Origin: Taxillus chinensis
Lineage: Eukaryota; Streptophyta; Magnoliopsida; Santalales; Loranthaceae
Length of the DNA stretch: 64,000 bases
Direction: 5' to 3'
NCBI GenBank assembly: GCA_023512835.1
Contig: CM042089.1
Location: forward strand, 29,082,440-29,146,439
Shown in pieces: positions 12,361 through 23,531 of the stretch; the first letter of the stretch is position 1, and each line of letters starts with the position of its first letter. Both the position numbers and the translations under genes were made by a program. The notes beneath the pieces are model-generated. The model was not told where the DNA came from, did not search any database, and was given only the letters and a program-made list of their open reading frames with translations.

Positions 12361-13300
12361 GGTCTTTAATCCCCAACAATATCAAACATCGCTACTTGAT
12401 CTTCTCAAGTCCTATATTGATGTGTTCGCCTGGTCCTACAAAGATATGCCGGGATTGGATATAGATATAGTGCAACACCAGTTGCCCTTGAGACCTGAGT
12501 GTAAGCCTGTCCAAGAAAAGCTAAGGAGGATGAGACCAGGAGATGATACTAAAGATCAAGGAAGAAGTCAAAAAGCAATGGGATGCAGGGTTCCTTAGTG
12601 TGGCCCACTATCCAGAATGGGTGGCCAATATCGTACCAGTTCCAAAGAAAGGGGGGAAGGTCCGTATGTGTGTAGACTATCGCGACCTCAATAGGGCTAG
12701 TCCAAAAGATAACTTCCCACCGCCTCACATTGACACTTTGGTAGACAACACGGCAAGACATACTATGTTTTCCTTCATGGATGGATTCTCCTGGCTATAA
12801 CCAAATTCGGATGGATCCCGAACACAAGGAAAAGACTACATTCATCACTATATGGGGCACCTTTTGCTACAATGTCATGCCTTTCGGACTCAAAAATGCT
12901 GGGGCAACTTATCAAAGAGCCATGGTAACACTGTTCCATGACATGATGCACAAAGAAGTAGAGGTCTATGTTGATGATATGATCGCCAAATCAAAAGGAG
13001 ACAAGGACCATGTCGAAGTGTTGCGTAAGCTCTTCGACGGACTACGAAGATATCAATTGAAGTTAAATCCAGCCAAATGTACCTTTGGGGCTACATCAGG
13101 CAAGCTATTGGGATTCATCGTCGGTCAATGGGGAATTGAAATTGATCCTGATAAAGTCCGGGCCATCCAAGATATGCCTGTGCCAAAAACTATCAAGGAA
13201 GTTAGAGGATTCCTCGGAAGACTCAACTACATCGCTCGGTTCATTTCACAACTCACTATGACTTGTGAACCCGTCTTCAAGGTGCGCGCAAGAATAGCCC
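12361..13300 (+). pseudogene. Tat reverse transcriptase
   Basis: RNA-dependent DNA polymerase that copies element RNA to DNA. The connection segment is LLKSYIDVFAWSYKDMPGLD (about 12395-12455), followed by the fingers VPVPKKGGKVRMCVDYRDLN (about 12634-12695), FSFMDGFSGYNQI split by one frameshift near 12785-12795, MPFGLKNAGATYQRAM (about 12880-12930) and the catalytic YVDDMIAKS (about 12967-12990). The thumb reads LNPAKCTFGATSGKLLGFIV and GFLGRLNYIARF. An upstream frameshift at about 12540 and one at 12790 break the frame; downstream, at about 13280, the frame shifts again into RNase H. The catalytic aspartates are intact. Confidence 0.93.
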
Positions 13301-13852
13301 CGAAGTGTGGAACAAAGAATGTCAGGAGGCCTTTGATACAATTAAGCAGTATTTGATGAACCCTCCAATTTTGGTTCCCCCCAGGATCCGGTCAACCTCT
13401 AATTTTGTACTTAACTGTCCGAGAAACCTCGATGGGTTGTGTACCTGGGACAACATGATGCCTCAGGGAAGAAAGAGCAAATCATTTACTATCCGAGCAA
13501 GAAGTTTACACCTTGTGAGGAAAAGTACACTCCTCTTGGAAAAGACTTGTTGTGCCCTCGGTTGGACAACACGAAGGTTAAGACAAGTATACACTCTACC
13601 ATACCACATGGCTCATCTCTAGACATGACCCGCTCAAATACCTATTGGAAAAGCCATCCATGACGGGAAGAATTGCTAAGTGGCAGCTACTCTTAGCAGA
13701 ATATGACATTGTCTATGTGCCTCAAAAGGCCATCAAAGGAAGTGCCATAGCTGATTATCTAGCGGATCGAGCCTTGGAAGATTATGAGCCGGCAATCTCG
13801 ATTTCCCAGATGAATTCATCAACACCATCCAAGAAAATGAAGAGTCGGACAC
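13301..13852 (+). pseudogene. Tat RNase H (first) and connection
   Basis: Segments over two frames resemble the gypsy RNase H: ECQEAFDTIKQYLMNPPIL (about 13317-13372), YLGQHDASGKKEQIIYYPSKKF with EEKYTPLGKDLL (about 13440-13550), then a diverged stretch and RIAKWQLLLAEYDIVYVPQKAIKGSAIADYLAD (about 13668-13765). This domain degrades the RNA strand of the RNA/DNA hybrid. Frameshifts occur near 13390-13440 and 13560-13650, and key acidic residues are partly lost. Confidence 0.82.
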
Positions 13853-14278
13853 ATGGACTCGTGGTTTGATGGAGCATCAAGCTTATCAGGTCATGGCATC
13901 GGGGCAGTCCTAATTTCCCCATCCGGAGTACATTTTCCGATGGCCGCCAAGTTGACATTCCCTTGCACAAACAATATAGCAGAATATGAAGCTTGTGTAA
14001 TGGGCCTCCAAGAGGCATTGAGTAAAGGAATCGGAAAGTTACAAGTATTCGGTGATTCAAGACTAGTCATTTATCAAGTTAGAAAGGAATGGGAAACTCG
14101 AAATCACAAGTTGATTCCTTACCGACAAATGATTTGTGAAATGGCTAACCTATTTGATGAAATCACATTTGAACACATGTCAAGAGAGCATAATCGAATT
14201 CCCGATGCTTTAGCAACTCTAGCCTCCCTCCTTCGATTGGACACGTGCTTGAAATACCATGCTTTGACATCAATGTGA
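13853..14278 (+). pseudogene. Second RNase H (aRNH) of the Tat element
   Basis: An open frame reads as a plant-type RNase HI: DSWFDGASSLSGHGIGAVLI (catalytic D in FDGAS), NNIAEYEACVMGLQEAL (catalytic E), VFGDSRLVIYQV (catalytic D) and EHNRIPDALATLAS (final D region). This ancestral-type RNase H placed between RNase H and integrase is the hallmark of the Tat clade. The domain itself is uninterrupted over about 140 codons, the best-preserved unit of pol here, but the frame is shifted relative to both neighbours. Confidence 0.9.
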
Positions 14279-15570
14279 ACAAGGAACCCATTTACAACAT
14301 GGTAACCAATGTTGACACCGACAACAAGCCTTGGTATCAAGATATCAAACAAGACTGTCCCAAGGACTCATATCCGGTAGGGGCCTCGAAGCAGAAAAAA
14401 GAAACATCCGACGAGCAAGCATCAATTACTTCCTCGACGGTTCAATCTTATACGACGCAACCATAACCAAGTTTTATCTGCGGTGCTTAGACAAAGATGA
14501 GGCAGCTCGGGTCACCAATGAGGTTCACAACGGCGATCGCGGATCTCATGCAAATGGGCATACACTAACTAGGCAGATCATGAGGATGGGCTACTATTGG
14601 GTTACTATGGAAAAGGACCGCATCGAGCATGTGCGTAAATGTCTTAAATGCCAGGTTTATGGGGATCGCATTCAAGCACCCCCATCCAAGTTACACGTGC
14701 TTACATCTCTCGTGGCCATTTGCATTGTGGGGCATGGACGTCATTGGGCCCATATTTCCAAAAGCCTCCAATGGACATAGATTCATTCTTGTAGCCATCG
14801 ACTATTTCACTAAGTGGGTCGAGGCAGCCTCCTACGTCCAAGTCACTCGGTCAGGAATCACTAAGTTTGTCCGCAACAACATCGTATGCCGCTATGGGCT
14901 CCCGAGCACATTATAACGGATAATGCGCCAATCTGAATAGCCGGATGATGGACAATTTGTGTGAACAGTTCAAAATCCGACATCGCAACTCTACACCTTA
15001 CCGTCCTCAAATGAACGGAGCGGTAGAAGCGGCAAACAAGAATATCAAGAACATTATCCGAAAAATGACCGAGACGTACAAAGATTGGAGCGAGAAACTC
15101 CCATATGCACTACATGCCTATAGAACCACAATCCGGACTTCAACCGGGGCAACGCCATTTTCCTTAGTTTATGGCATGGAGGCTGTTTTACCTGGTGGAA
15201 GTAGAAATCCCATCTCTGAGGGTGCTCATGGATACCAAGCTAGATGAAGCCGAATGGGTTAAGAACCGTTTCGAACAGTTGAACCTAATTGACGGGAAAC
15301 GATTCACGACAGTTTGCCGAGGTCAGCTTTATCAAAAGAGAATGATGGCTAGCTTCAACAAAAAGGTGCGACCAAGAGCATTTCAAGAAGGAGACCTGGT
15401 CCTGAAAAAGATACTACCAATACAAGATGATCACGAGAGGCAAATGGACTCCAAATTATGAGGGGCCGTATGTTGTAAAAAGAGCATTCTCGGGTGGTGC
15501 ACTCGTCCTCACCAAAATGGATGGAGACGAACTCCCGAAACCCCGTAAACTGATGACTTGTAAAGAAATT
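14279..15570 (+). pseudogene. Tat integrase
   Basis: Integrase inserts the DNA copy into the host chromosome. The N-terminal zinc-binding part is YLRCLDKDEAARVTNEVH with KCLKCQVYGD (about 14475-14665; HHCC-like, with one expected Cys altered). The core shows WGMDVIGPIFPKASNGH (first catalytic D, about 14727-14780), the second D in a degraded ITDNA-like stretch near 14918, and NGAVEAANKNIKNI with the catalytic E (about 15016-15055). Further on come YRTTIRTSTGATPFSLVYGMEAVLP (about 15119-15195) and the C-terminal GDLVLKKILP and GPYVV segments. Frameshifts near 14700, 14915, 15195 and 15430 break the frame. The end is taken at about 15560. Confidence 0.92.
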
Positions 15571-16733
15571 TTATGTTTAGTTTCCGTTCTTGTACCAAAG
15601 TGGATTTAAAATTGTCATTTATTGAAAGAATTCTCCATGTTCTTAAACCTTTCATATATCCTTATTTTCCAGGAAGGGAGCTTTTCCCTGAGAAAGAGAC
15701 CAAAAAGGGGCACCAAAGGGCAAAAAAAAAAAAAACAGAGCCTTCTCATCTTTCAAAAGAACTCCAAACAGTCATTCACTATTGAGTCCAAATCTCACGC
15801 TCATCATCTCCTTCATATAAATGACAACAAAAAATTCATTTTGGTACAAAGACAAGGAAGTCGCAACTAAGAGCGGACTTGGTGAAAACCCGAAAGGGCG
15901 CTAAGGGTAAAATACAAAGCTCGTGAAAAGAGAGAAGGATTAAAGGCGGACTTAGTGAAAACCCGAAAGGGCACTAAGGGTAAAATACAAAGCCAAACAA
16001 AAGGACCAGGATCCAAAATCACCTAAAGCGCCTGATAGAATCTCAAGCACCTCGGAGGGATTGATCGGTTACTCCACATCAAAGGCTGGCCTATGAATGA
16101 AGGATTGGTCATGTTTTGAGTACACTTTGATCAACTTTGTAAACCAATATCTTAAAAAATTATCATTCTGTTTTATAAAAGGAAGACTTGTTAAACCCTT
16201 ATGATAATGCATGAGTCATGTTGTGTATGATGATGTACTTTTCTCAAAATTCTTTTTCAAAAGTCCCCAAGCGAGTTTTCTTGAACATTCCATGCATGGG
16301 GATATCAACATGCGAAAAGATGGCGCCCGGTCTCTTGGAGCAAAGAGAGAACAAAAAGCACAAGTCATCCCCCTGGCCTCTTTCCCGACAGAGGAGAAGG
16401 ATTCACAAACTTAATCATAAAGTCACATACATTCACGCATCTTCATGCATCATTAGCATACATCCTAGCATGTTTGTTCTTCTTACTCACAGGATTATCC
16501 GTATATCGAATGGCATGAGGATTCATCTCATGATCTACCAACAGTTAAGCTTCAAAGACAAATGAGGACTCACCCTCAACAAACAGAATTCCCTTTCAAA
16601 ATCAAGGAACTAAACTCGGCAGACCTAGATCGTAAGCCCAAGCATAACTCTTGAGTGGTAATCTCGTAGAGCGATCTCTTAGAGTGAACTCGTAGAGGGA
16701 GCCATGATAGAGTCACCTATCCATAGCCCAAGA
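15571..16733 (+). other. Tat 3' untranslated region, part before the hairpin array
   Basis: Noncoding sequence after integrase. It contains a duplicated stretch of about 73 bp (about 15870-16000) with two GNRA-capped hairpins, listed separately. Short open frames here (for example around 16211-16560) have no recognisable features. Plant Tat elements are known for long, variable 3' untranslated regions. Confidence 0.75.
15878..15978 (+). other. Two tandem GNRA-tetraloop hairpins
   Basis: Copy 1 (15878-15905) pairs CTTGGTG with CGCTAAG around AAAA and an inner CCC-GAAA-GGG hairpin. Copy 2 (15951-15978) pairs CTTAGTG with CACTAAG around the same interior. The G-T pairs of copy 1 are A-T pairs in copy 2, so the stem is kept while the sequence changes. 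GAAA closed by C-G is a classic stable GNRA tetraloop. A structural RNA role is inference. Confidence 0.7.
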
Positions 16734-17410
16734 TGCTACCTCACTATCATTCGACCCAAGATGTCGTGTCATAGCCCAAGAAGCTATTCGGCCCAAGAAG
16801 CCACTCTCATAGCCCAAGAAGCTATTTGGCCCAAGAAGCCACCTTTATAGCCCAAGACGCTATTATTCGGCCCAAGAAGCCACCCTCATAGCCCAAGAAG
16901 CTAATCGACCCAAGATGTCACTCAAAATCGACCCAAGATGTCGTATCATAGCCCAAGAAGCTATATGGCCCAAGAAGCCACTCTCATAGCCCAAGAAGCT
17001 ATTTGGCCCAAGAAGCCACCTTTATAGCCCGAAACGCTATTATTCGGCCCAAGAAGCCACCCTCATAGCCCAAGAAGCTAATCGACCCAAGATGTCACTC
17101 AAAATCGACCCAAGATGTCGTATCATAGCCCAAGAAGCTATATGGCCCAAGAAGCCACTCTCATAGCCCAAGAAGCTATTTGGCCCAAGAAGCCACCTTT
17201 ATAGCCCGAGACGCTATTATTCGGCCCAAGAAGCAACCCTCGTAGCCCAAGAAGCTAACCGACCCAAGATATTACTCATTTTCGACCCAAGATGTCGTAT
17301 CATAGCCCAAGAAGCTATTCGGCCCAAGAAGCCACCTTTATAGCCCAAGAAGCAAATCAACCTAAGATGTCATATCATAGCCCAAGAAGCTATTCGGCCC
17401 AAGAAGCCAC
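16734..17410 (+). repeat. Array of about 35 short hairpin units with covarying stems
   Basis: Units of about 19-20 bp each hold a 15-bp mini-inverted repeat: 4-bp stem, loop CCAAGAN, 4-bp stem. Three stem types alternate: TAGC/GCTA, TGGC/GCCA (or CGGC/GCCA) and CGAC/GTCG. A 177-bp higher-order period is visible (unit starts at 16904, 17081 and 17258). I counted about 35 units, with decay at the right end. It sits shortly before the polypurine tract. Tat elements are known to carry tandem repeats here, but the paired stem changes are the unusual part. Confidence 0.88.
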
Positions 17411-17525
17411 CCTCATAACCAAAAATGCCGCATCAATCTCATAGCAATGCCAAACTCCAAGGAGATCTAACCATTCAAAATGGGTATTTGGTTATCTTTG
17501 TACATCATTTGTATACAAACAATGC

Positions 17526-17540
17526 ACAAAGAGGGGCAGC
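17526..17540 (+). promoter_or_regulatory. Polypurine tract
   Basis: The stretch ACAAAGAGGGGCAGC lies directly before the 3' LTR and would prime plus-strand synthesis. It is short and has C at the end, as in many plant elements. Confidence 0.7.
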
Positions 17541-20500
17541 CGTTGCACCCCATTTTGACCAGGTTAGATCGCAATCGTACTTGGCGAAGGACCACTAAGT
17601 GACAGAGGATGACATTCGGAGAATAACGCACTTGACCACGCTTGATTCCGAGGAGAAATGAAATGATTATGATAAAAACATCAAGTTGAATTGGACAACC
17701 AGTGGGCAGCCCGCTATTTTATTAATAACTTCCCCGATACTTGTCGTAATCCAACAAAGTCAATTGAATTGATTAGATAACACCTTTATCTATCATTTCC
17801 AATTGGTTTGAGAATATTCCGGGTTGTATTCAATTAGTTATGATTTTTCAAAGTTGGCAACCAAACCTTGTGCAAATTTGGGGAGACAGCTAGTGCGCAG
17901 CGCACTATTTTGCCAATAACTTTCTCAATACTCATTGGATCTGAACAAAGTCAATTGCATTAGTTAGATAACATCTTTATCTATCATCTCCAATTGGTTT
18001 GAGAATATTCCGGGTTGTATTCAATTAGTTATGATTTTTCAAAGTTGGCAACCAAACCTTGTGCAAATTTGGGGGAGACAGCTAGTGCGCAGCGCACTAT
18101 TTTGCCAATAACTTTCTCAATACTCATTGGATATGAACAAAGTCAATTGCATTAGTTAGATAACATCTTTATCTATCATCTCCAATTGGTTTGAAGGTAA
18201 TCCGAGTTCTATGCAATTAACTATGAATCAGACGGGCAGAATGCTCACTTTATCATGTACCTCTGTGCGGTATTTCCCACTTTTCTCTTAAATGGATGAT
18301 CCGTTTGGAGTGATTCCAATTTCAAGAGATAGATAACAGAATTTAGAGCAAAACAAGACCAATTTGGCCCTAATCCGAGCTCTGTGGAGAATGTTATGAA
18401 TTTTTGAAGTTGCCCCAAAAATCTGCCAATTTTTCACGAATTTTGGTTCTTCATATGCATGTTTGTCCCACATTGCCGTTTGCTTCTACTTCGCCCAAGA
18501 TATATACAAAGGCACTCTCCTTACACAGCAAGTGATAACAAGAGAGGCCTAAGGAAGCCCAAGTAGAGGCGCCACGTGGCGACCGAGCCCACACACGGAA
18601 ATTTTTGGGGAAACCCAAATCCAGGTGGTCAAACTTGGTCAAATCCGGACTAAACCCAAATCCGGAGGTCAAACTTGGTCAAATCCGGACTAAACCCAAA
18701 TCCGGCGGTCAAACTTGGTCAAATCCGGACTAAGCCCAGATCCGGTGGTCAAACTTGGTCAAATCCGGACTAAACCCAAATCCGGCGGTCAAACTTGGTC
18801 AAATCCGGGCTAAGCCCAAATCCAGGTGGTCAAACTTGGTCAATCGATGCGGAGTAAGGACTTACAGATCCGGACTAAGCCCAGATCCGGTGGTCAAACT
18901 TGGTCAATCGATGCGGAGTAAGGACTTACAAATCCGGACTAAGCTTAAATCCGGTGGTCAAACTTGGTCAATCGATGCGGAGTAAGGACTTACAGATCCT
19001 GGACTAAGCCCAAATCCGGTGGTCAAACTTGGTCAATCGATGCGGAGTAAGGACTTACAGATCCGGACTAAGCCCAGATCCGGTGGTCAAACTTGGTCAA
19101 CCGATGCGGAATAAGGACTTACCGATGCGGACTAAGGCCACCGATCCGAATAAGCGCAGATCCAGGAGGTCAAACTTGGTCAATCGATGCGGAGTAAGGA
19201 CTTATCGATCCGGACTAAGCCCAGATCCGGTGGTCAAACTTGGTCAACCGATGCGGAATAAGGACTTACCGATGTGGACTAAGGCCACCGATCCGGAATA
19301 AGCGCAGATCCGGAGGTCAAACTTGGTCAAATCCGAGCTAAACCTATTGATGCGGAATAAGCTCATTAGTGCGGAATAAGGACTTGTTAATACGGAATGA
19401 GGACCTATAGATGCGGAATAAGGCCACCGATCCGGAATAAGCCTAGATCCGGAGGTCAAACCTGGTCAATAATTTTGAAAAACTCCAAAATAGCTCCTCT
19501 ACGGGTCCGGGAGTGACTCCAAAGCATCGGGACTCCGAAAATTCTTTTTAAGTGCATTAAATGCCAGCAGTGTCTCGGAACCCTCTTTTTAAGCGTGGGA
19601 ATTGAGGAGTCTCCAAATATTACATTCAAATGTCTCGGAACTCCATTTTTGAGCATAGGGACGGAAGACCTCGTAATTAAATGTCATTTTCCTCGGGACA
19701 TCACGGTTGACCCTGGGGATTGCATGACCATTAATTCCCAACGGCTCTAATACATCCGGAAATGCATTCCGCCCTTACCCACCAAAGCGTCCAGGTACAA
19801 CAGAGGATTAAATAATCTCAAACGATTTATTTATTTTCAGGCACCTGGACTCCTTTTTTCAAAGCACGGAACCGTGAATTATTGTAAATCGGCTGGGAAC
19901 CGAGAATTCCATTTCCGAAGTCATTAATTCATTGGAACGATGTAGTTGACTCATGGGGACCGTAAGGCATCCAATAAATGCCGAGGCACGGGCTGTCTCC
20001 CCTGGGATTCCTATAAATAGAGCGCCCCAAGAGGCAAAGAGGGAGATCAATTATCAAGTATCGGAGGAGGTTATTCGAGAGAGAGCTTTCGACTAAATTT
20101 CCAAGAGATAAAAACCAGAGGGAGAGAGAGAGTATCCTGGGAATCATAAAGAGAGATATACTCATTTTCTAAGGGAAAAACCACCCGAATCCACTGTTCG
20201 TCTTCACGGGGAGGAGCCGACATTGGAAAAATTCTTTTTCTAACCTTTGTGCTTTCAGGAAACTCTTTGAAGGCATTACTCGAAGGAAAAAGGGGCTCCC
20301 ACCTGCATCATTTTCTTTCCTCCAGGTTCTCTACTTTTATTTTATTTTATCTTATTTTTTTTTTCTTATTGTTTTCAAACATAAAACCCAAAACCTGCTC
20401 TTTTTCCTTTTTTTCCTCACTCTCTAAAGTAGAAAAACGAAAATATAAAAAATATTAAAATGTAAAAAAACAAAACTCAAATCTCTTCTAGAAAAATTTA

Positions 20501-21131
20501 AACAAGGCCTGGGCGGTCATGAGGGTTGAGCCCTAGATGCTCACATCCTAGTCTACTTGGACCAATATCAATTGTGGCGTATTTTCTTATTTGAATTCAA
20601 ATTGCTTTTGTTTTCTTTTCTAAAAAAGGAAAATTACTTTTGTTTTCTTATAAAAATGCAATCTGTCACACGGGCCTAGATCCCACATTCTTTTTCTAAA
20701 ATTAGAATGTCCCTTTTTATTTACTTTATTAAAATCTTTTTCTTTGTTGTTTTAAGGCCTAGATCCTAAAATCTTTCTTTTTCTTAAAATTAAAAATACA
20801 AAAACTCTTTTCTAGAATAAATAATAGAGCAAGCAAACACCCATAGATCAAGACTAGGTACCAATTGTGGGCGTTGTGGGGGTGCAAGAATTTTTCTTCC
20901 TTCCCCACACGTAACCGACTCCCGAACCTAATTCTCTGGAACCGTAGACCTTTCTTTTTCTAGGTGCCCAATCACACCTTTAATTTGTTTGGTGGCGACT
21001 CTGTGTTTTTCTTTTCTTTAATGGTTTGTGCGAGCCTTGTGCAGGGATGACTCTAGGATCAATGGAATGAACTAGCATGGAGTCCTTTCACAAAAGCCAA
21101 GACTGAGCCCGGTCAAAAACGGGTGATGACA
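17541..21131 (+). repeat. 3' LTR of the Tat element
   Basis: Near-identical to the 5' LTR and ends GGTGATGACA at 21131. It begins CGTTGCACCC where the 5' LTR has TGTTGCACCC, so the terminal TG is changed to CG. The palindromes are at 17701-17715, 17891-17907 and 18093-18109, the minisatellite at about 18610-19470 and the TATA box at 20012-20019. Many differences from the 5' LTR are single-base indels (for example near 18477, 18502, 19839 and 20117). Confidence 0.94.
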
Positions 21132-21136
21132 CACGG
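21132..21136. repeat. 5-bp target-site duplication CACGG, right copy
   Basis: Exact match to 2606-2610 and directly follows the LTR end TGACA. Confidence 0.93.
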
Positions 21137-23531
21137 GACATTGCTCCTCGCCTATACACATACATCAATCAATCAACCAAAACAAACATGACCCAATTGG
21201 TCCTTATCATATCCCAGTGGGGTCCATTTCCCTTGAAATCAATCACATTTGCCCAATCATGTAATTGGTTACCCAAGCCATCGAACAATTGGTAGGGTTC
21301 ATATTTCCCCTACCACAACATCATAATAATATAAAGTGAAAGGTAATTCTCTAGCATATAGTACTTGAATCAGCTCATAACAATACAGGTCAATCCAAAA
21401 CAATGTAAGTTATTAACAAGCAACTATGCAAATCATTCTAGGCAATTTCAAGAAATTTCACAACTGTAAAGTCAAACTATCACCAGAGCACCAAACGCAA
21501 CCAATTCTAGTGTCTATAATGCACAAGCAATGTCATGTCATCTATGCACCCATCCCAATGCATTCTAAGATGATCTAACTGACACTAAGGTAACTAAGGA
21601 CAACATTAAGGACTGCGTTGATCAGACGCCCTCCCTAATGTCTCCTAAGCTCCAAAGTCTCAATCAATCACCCTATTATGCTAGGTCCACTAAACCGACT
21701 GCTATGATACCAACTTGTCACGACCCCAAATCCCGAGAGGACCGGAACTAAGAGTGTGACTTCCCCATGCACGCACCTGAAGGGTCAAGGGGTTGGTGTC
21801 TAGCACCAATATGGACTACACAGCGGGTGTTGTCCAAGATATACTTATACAATCATACATCAGGGGTATTCCTGTACATTTTCACATGCTATGAAGCTAA
21901 GAATAATATTTTATTAATAATAAAATCATTCTATAAATCCAATACAATTTTCACGGACCCTTGTTCGGATATTCAAATAATAAAACCAATCATCTTACAA
22001 AATCCTTAAATCAATTTATGACAAAATGTGAAATAAATAACCATTAGCTTCGGACTAGCCTCTAGCAAATGAGTTGATACCTGAAACATGTCAACAAATT
22101 AGGAGTGAGCACAAATGGCCAGTAGGTGATCTGTATCTCCTCACCATCCTATAACAAAAATTCTTAAGACTACATGATCGGTGTATGCTTGTACTAGTGT
22201 AGTGTCATATTCTGTCATAGAAAACCTACATTAAATCACAAAATAAGACATTACACATCACATTTCAGTCATTAAAGGTTCGCACCGAATATTCCAACCA
22301 TCCATGGGATTTCTATAACTAACTCCAAGAATCCCAGTCACTACCAGACGGCCATATATGGGACCTGTAGTGTCCCTAACGACAACCTGCCACATATGGC
22401 ACTTGAGTTAACCAGCCACATAGGGGACTTGCGGCCTCTTGTCAACCCTATGTGGGACCCATGATTAACCCAACCAACTCCACCACCAATTCCACATATA
22501 ATCAATAAATAAAATATTCTAACAATCAAAATTCAATACAATAGCCTTACAAAATATTTAATTCATCAATCCAACACTAACCACAAAATGCTTCGAGAGC
22601 ATTTTGACTTCTGTTCAGAAGCTTGACCAAGTTTGTTCGGAACTGACCAAATTGTTGTCATGCTTACAACTATCCCTTAGTTGTTCGGAACTGCTTAACT
22701 AACAGTCCTAAACTATTTGGAACTCCTTGCTCTTGATCATAACCTATTTGGAACTAACTAAAACAAGTCACCTCAAGCCTTGTGGAGAAGTAGACTCTCA
22801 CTGCGAGCTTATTCTATTGATATCACATCTTAGTTATCCTTTCAATTTCGTTTGCTTCTCCTTATTTTCATTTGACCTATTTAATTTTTAATAACTCTAT
22901 GTGTTTCTTAGTTATAAGAGAGTTCCACCAATTCCACCAACTTCACTGTCAGGTGCAAGGCTTTTATACAGAAAATAAAACAGATACGTGCTCCATCAAG
23001 AATTGTTAATTTGACTTCTCTAGTCAAATATTAGAAGACCTGAGGTGAACGTGTCCATTGAACGTGTCCACTGACATGTGCAACCTCACAATTGGTTCAT
23101 CTGGCTTACAGTGCCAATATCAGAGAGAACAGGTGTGCACATGTCCACTGACATGTCACAACTTTGACATGTGCAGACTAAATAATGGTCATGGAGGCTT
23201 TTGGTGATAAAATAAAAGAAAATAACCGTGCACATGTCTAGTGAACGCGACCACATTCGACACGCACATGATTAAATTGAGTCCACATATTTATCTGACT
23301 CGTCTATGATGGATTCCAGCTGCACGGCAGGTGCACGTGTCGAAGTGTTATACATACACGTTTAAAACGATTTCACAGACTATGGGCGGCCGAATTAGGT
23401 CAATTGTGATTCAATCAGGAGAGCAAGCCGCCCCCATTCTCATATTCTCCTTTTCAGTTGCTGGCCATGAACTGCAAATTTAGACCAGATTCTAGCTACT
23501 AGAGTGATCGTCAATTTTTACTTCTTTAATC
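21137..23531. other. Noncoding right flank with a decayed minus-strand LTR-like segment
   Basis: At 21701-21712 the plus strand reads GCTATGATACCA, the reverse complement of a tRNA-iMet-type primer site TGGTATCATAGC. Three bases on, TGTCACGACCCC starts at 21716. This is how a minus-strand retroelement would look where its LTR meets its internal region. The other end of that LTR was not found. Further right, 22600-22760 has several copies of a TTCGGAACTG-like motif. 23040-23345 has several ACGTGTC motifs resembling those in the LTR-like segment at 31323-32851, so it may be a diverged 5' LTR of the next unit. No genes are supported. Confidence 0.4.

Larger units (their letters stand above)
2611..21131 (+). 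mobile_element. Complete Tat-lineage (Ogre-like) Ty3/gypsy LTR retrotransposon, 18.5 kb
   Basis: The boundaries come from two about 3.59 kb direct repeats and a perfect 5-bp target duplication. Internal order is ORF1 (DUF7745-like), gag, protease plus G-patch, reverse transcriptase, RNase H, a second plant-type RNase H and integrase. The second RNase H between RNase H and integrase, the extra ORF before gag, the primer site TGGCGACTC and the tandem repeats before the 3' LTR all point to the Tat clade of Ty3/gypsy elements. Every coding region is broken by frameshifts or stops, so this copy is non-autonomous. The two LTRs differ at roughly 1% of positions by eye, many differences being 1-bp indels, which suggests a recent insertion. 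Confidence 0.95.

Noticed and set aside
16734..17410. CRISPR-like look of the repeat array
   Set aside because: Units are contiguous 19-20 bp with a 177-bp higher-order period, there are no unique spacers, and it lies in a plant retrotransposon.
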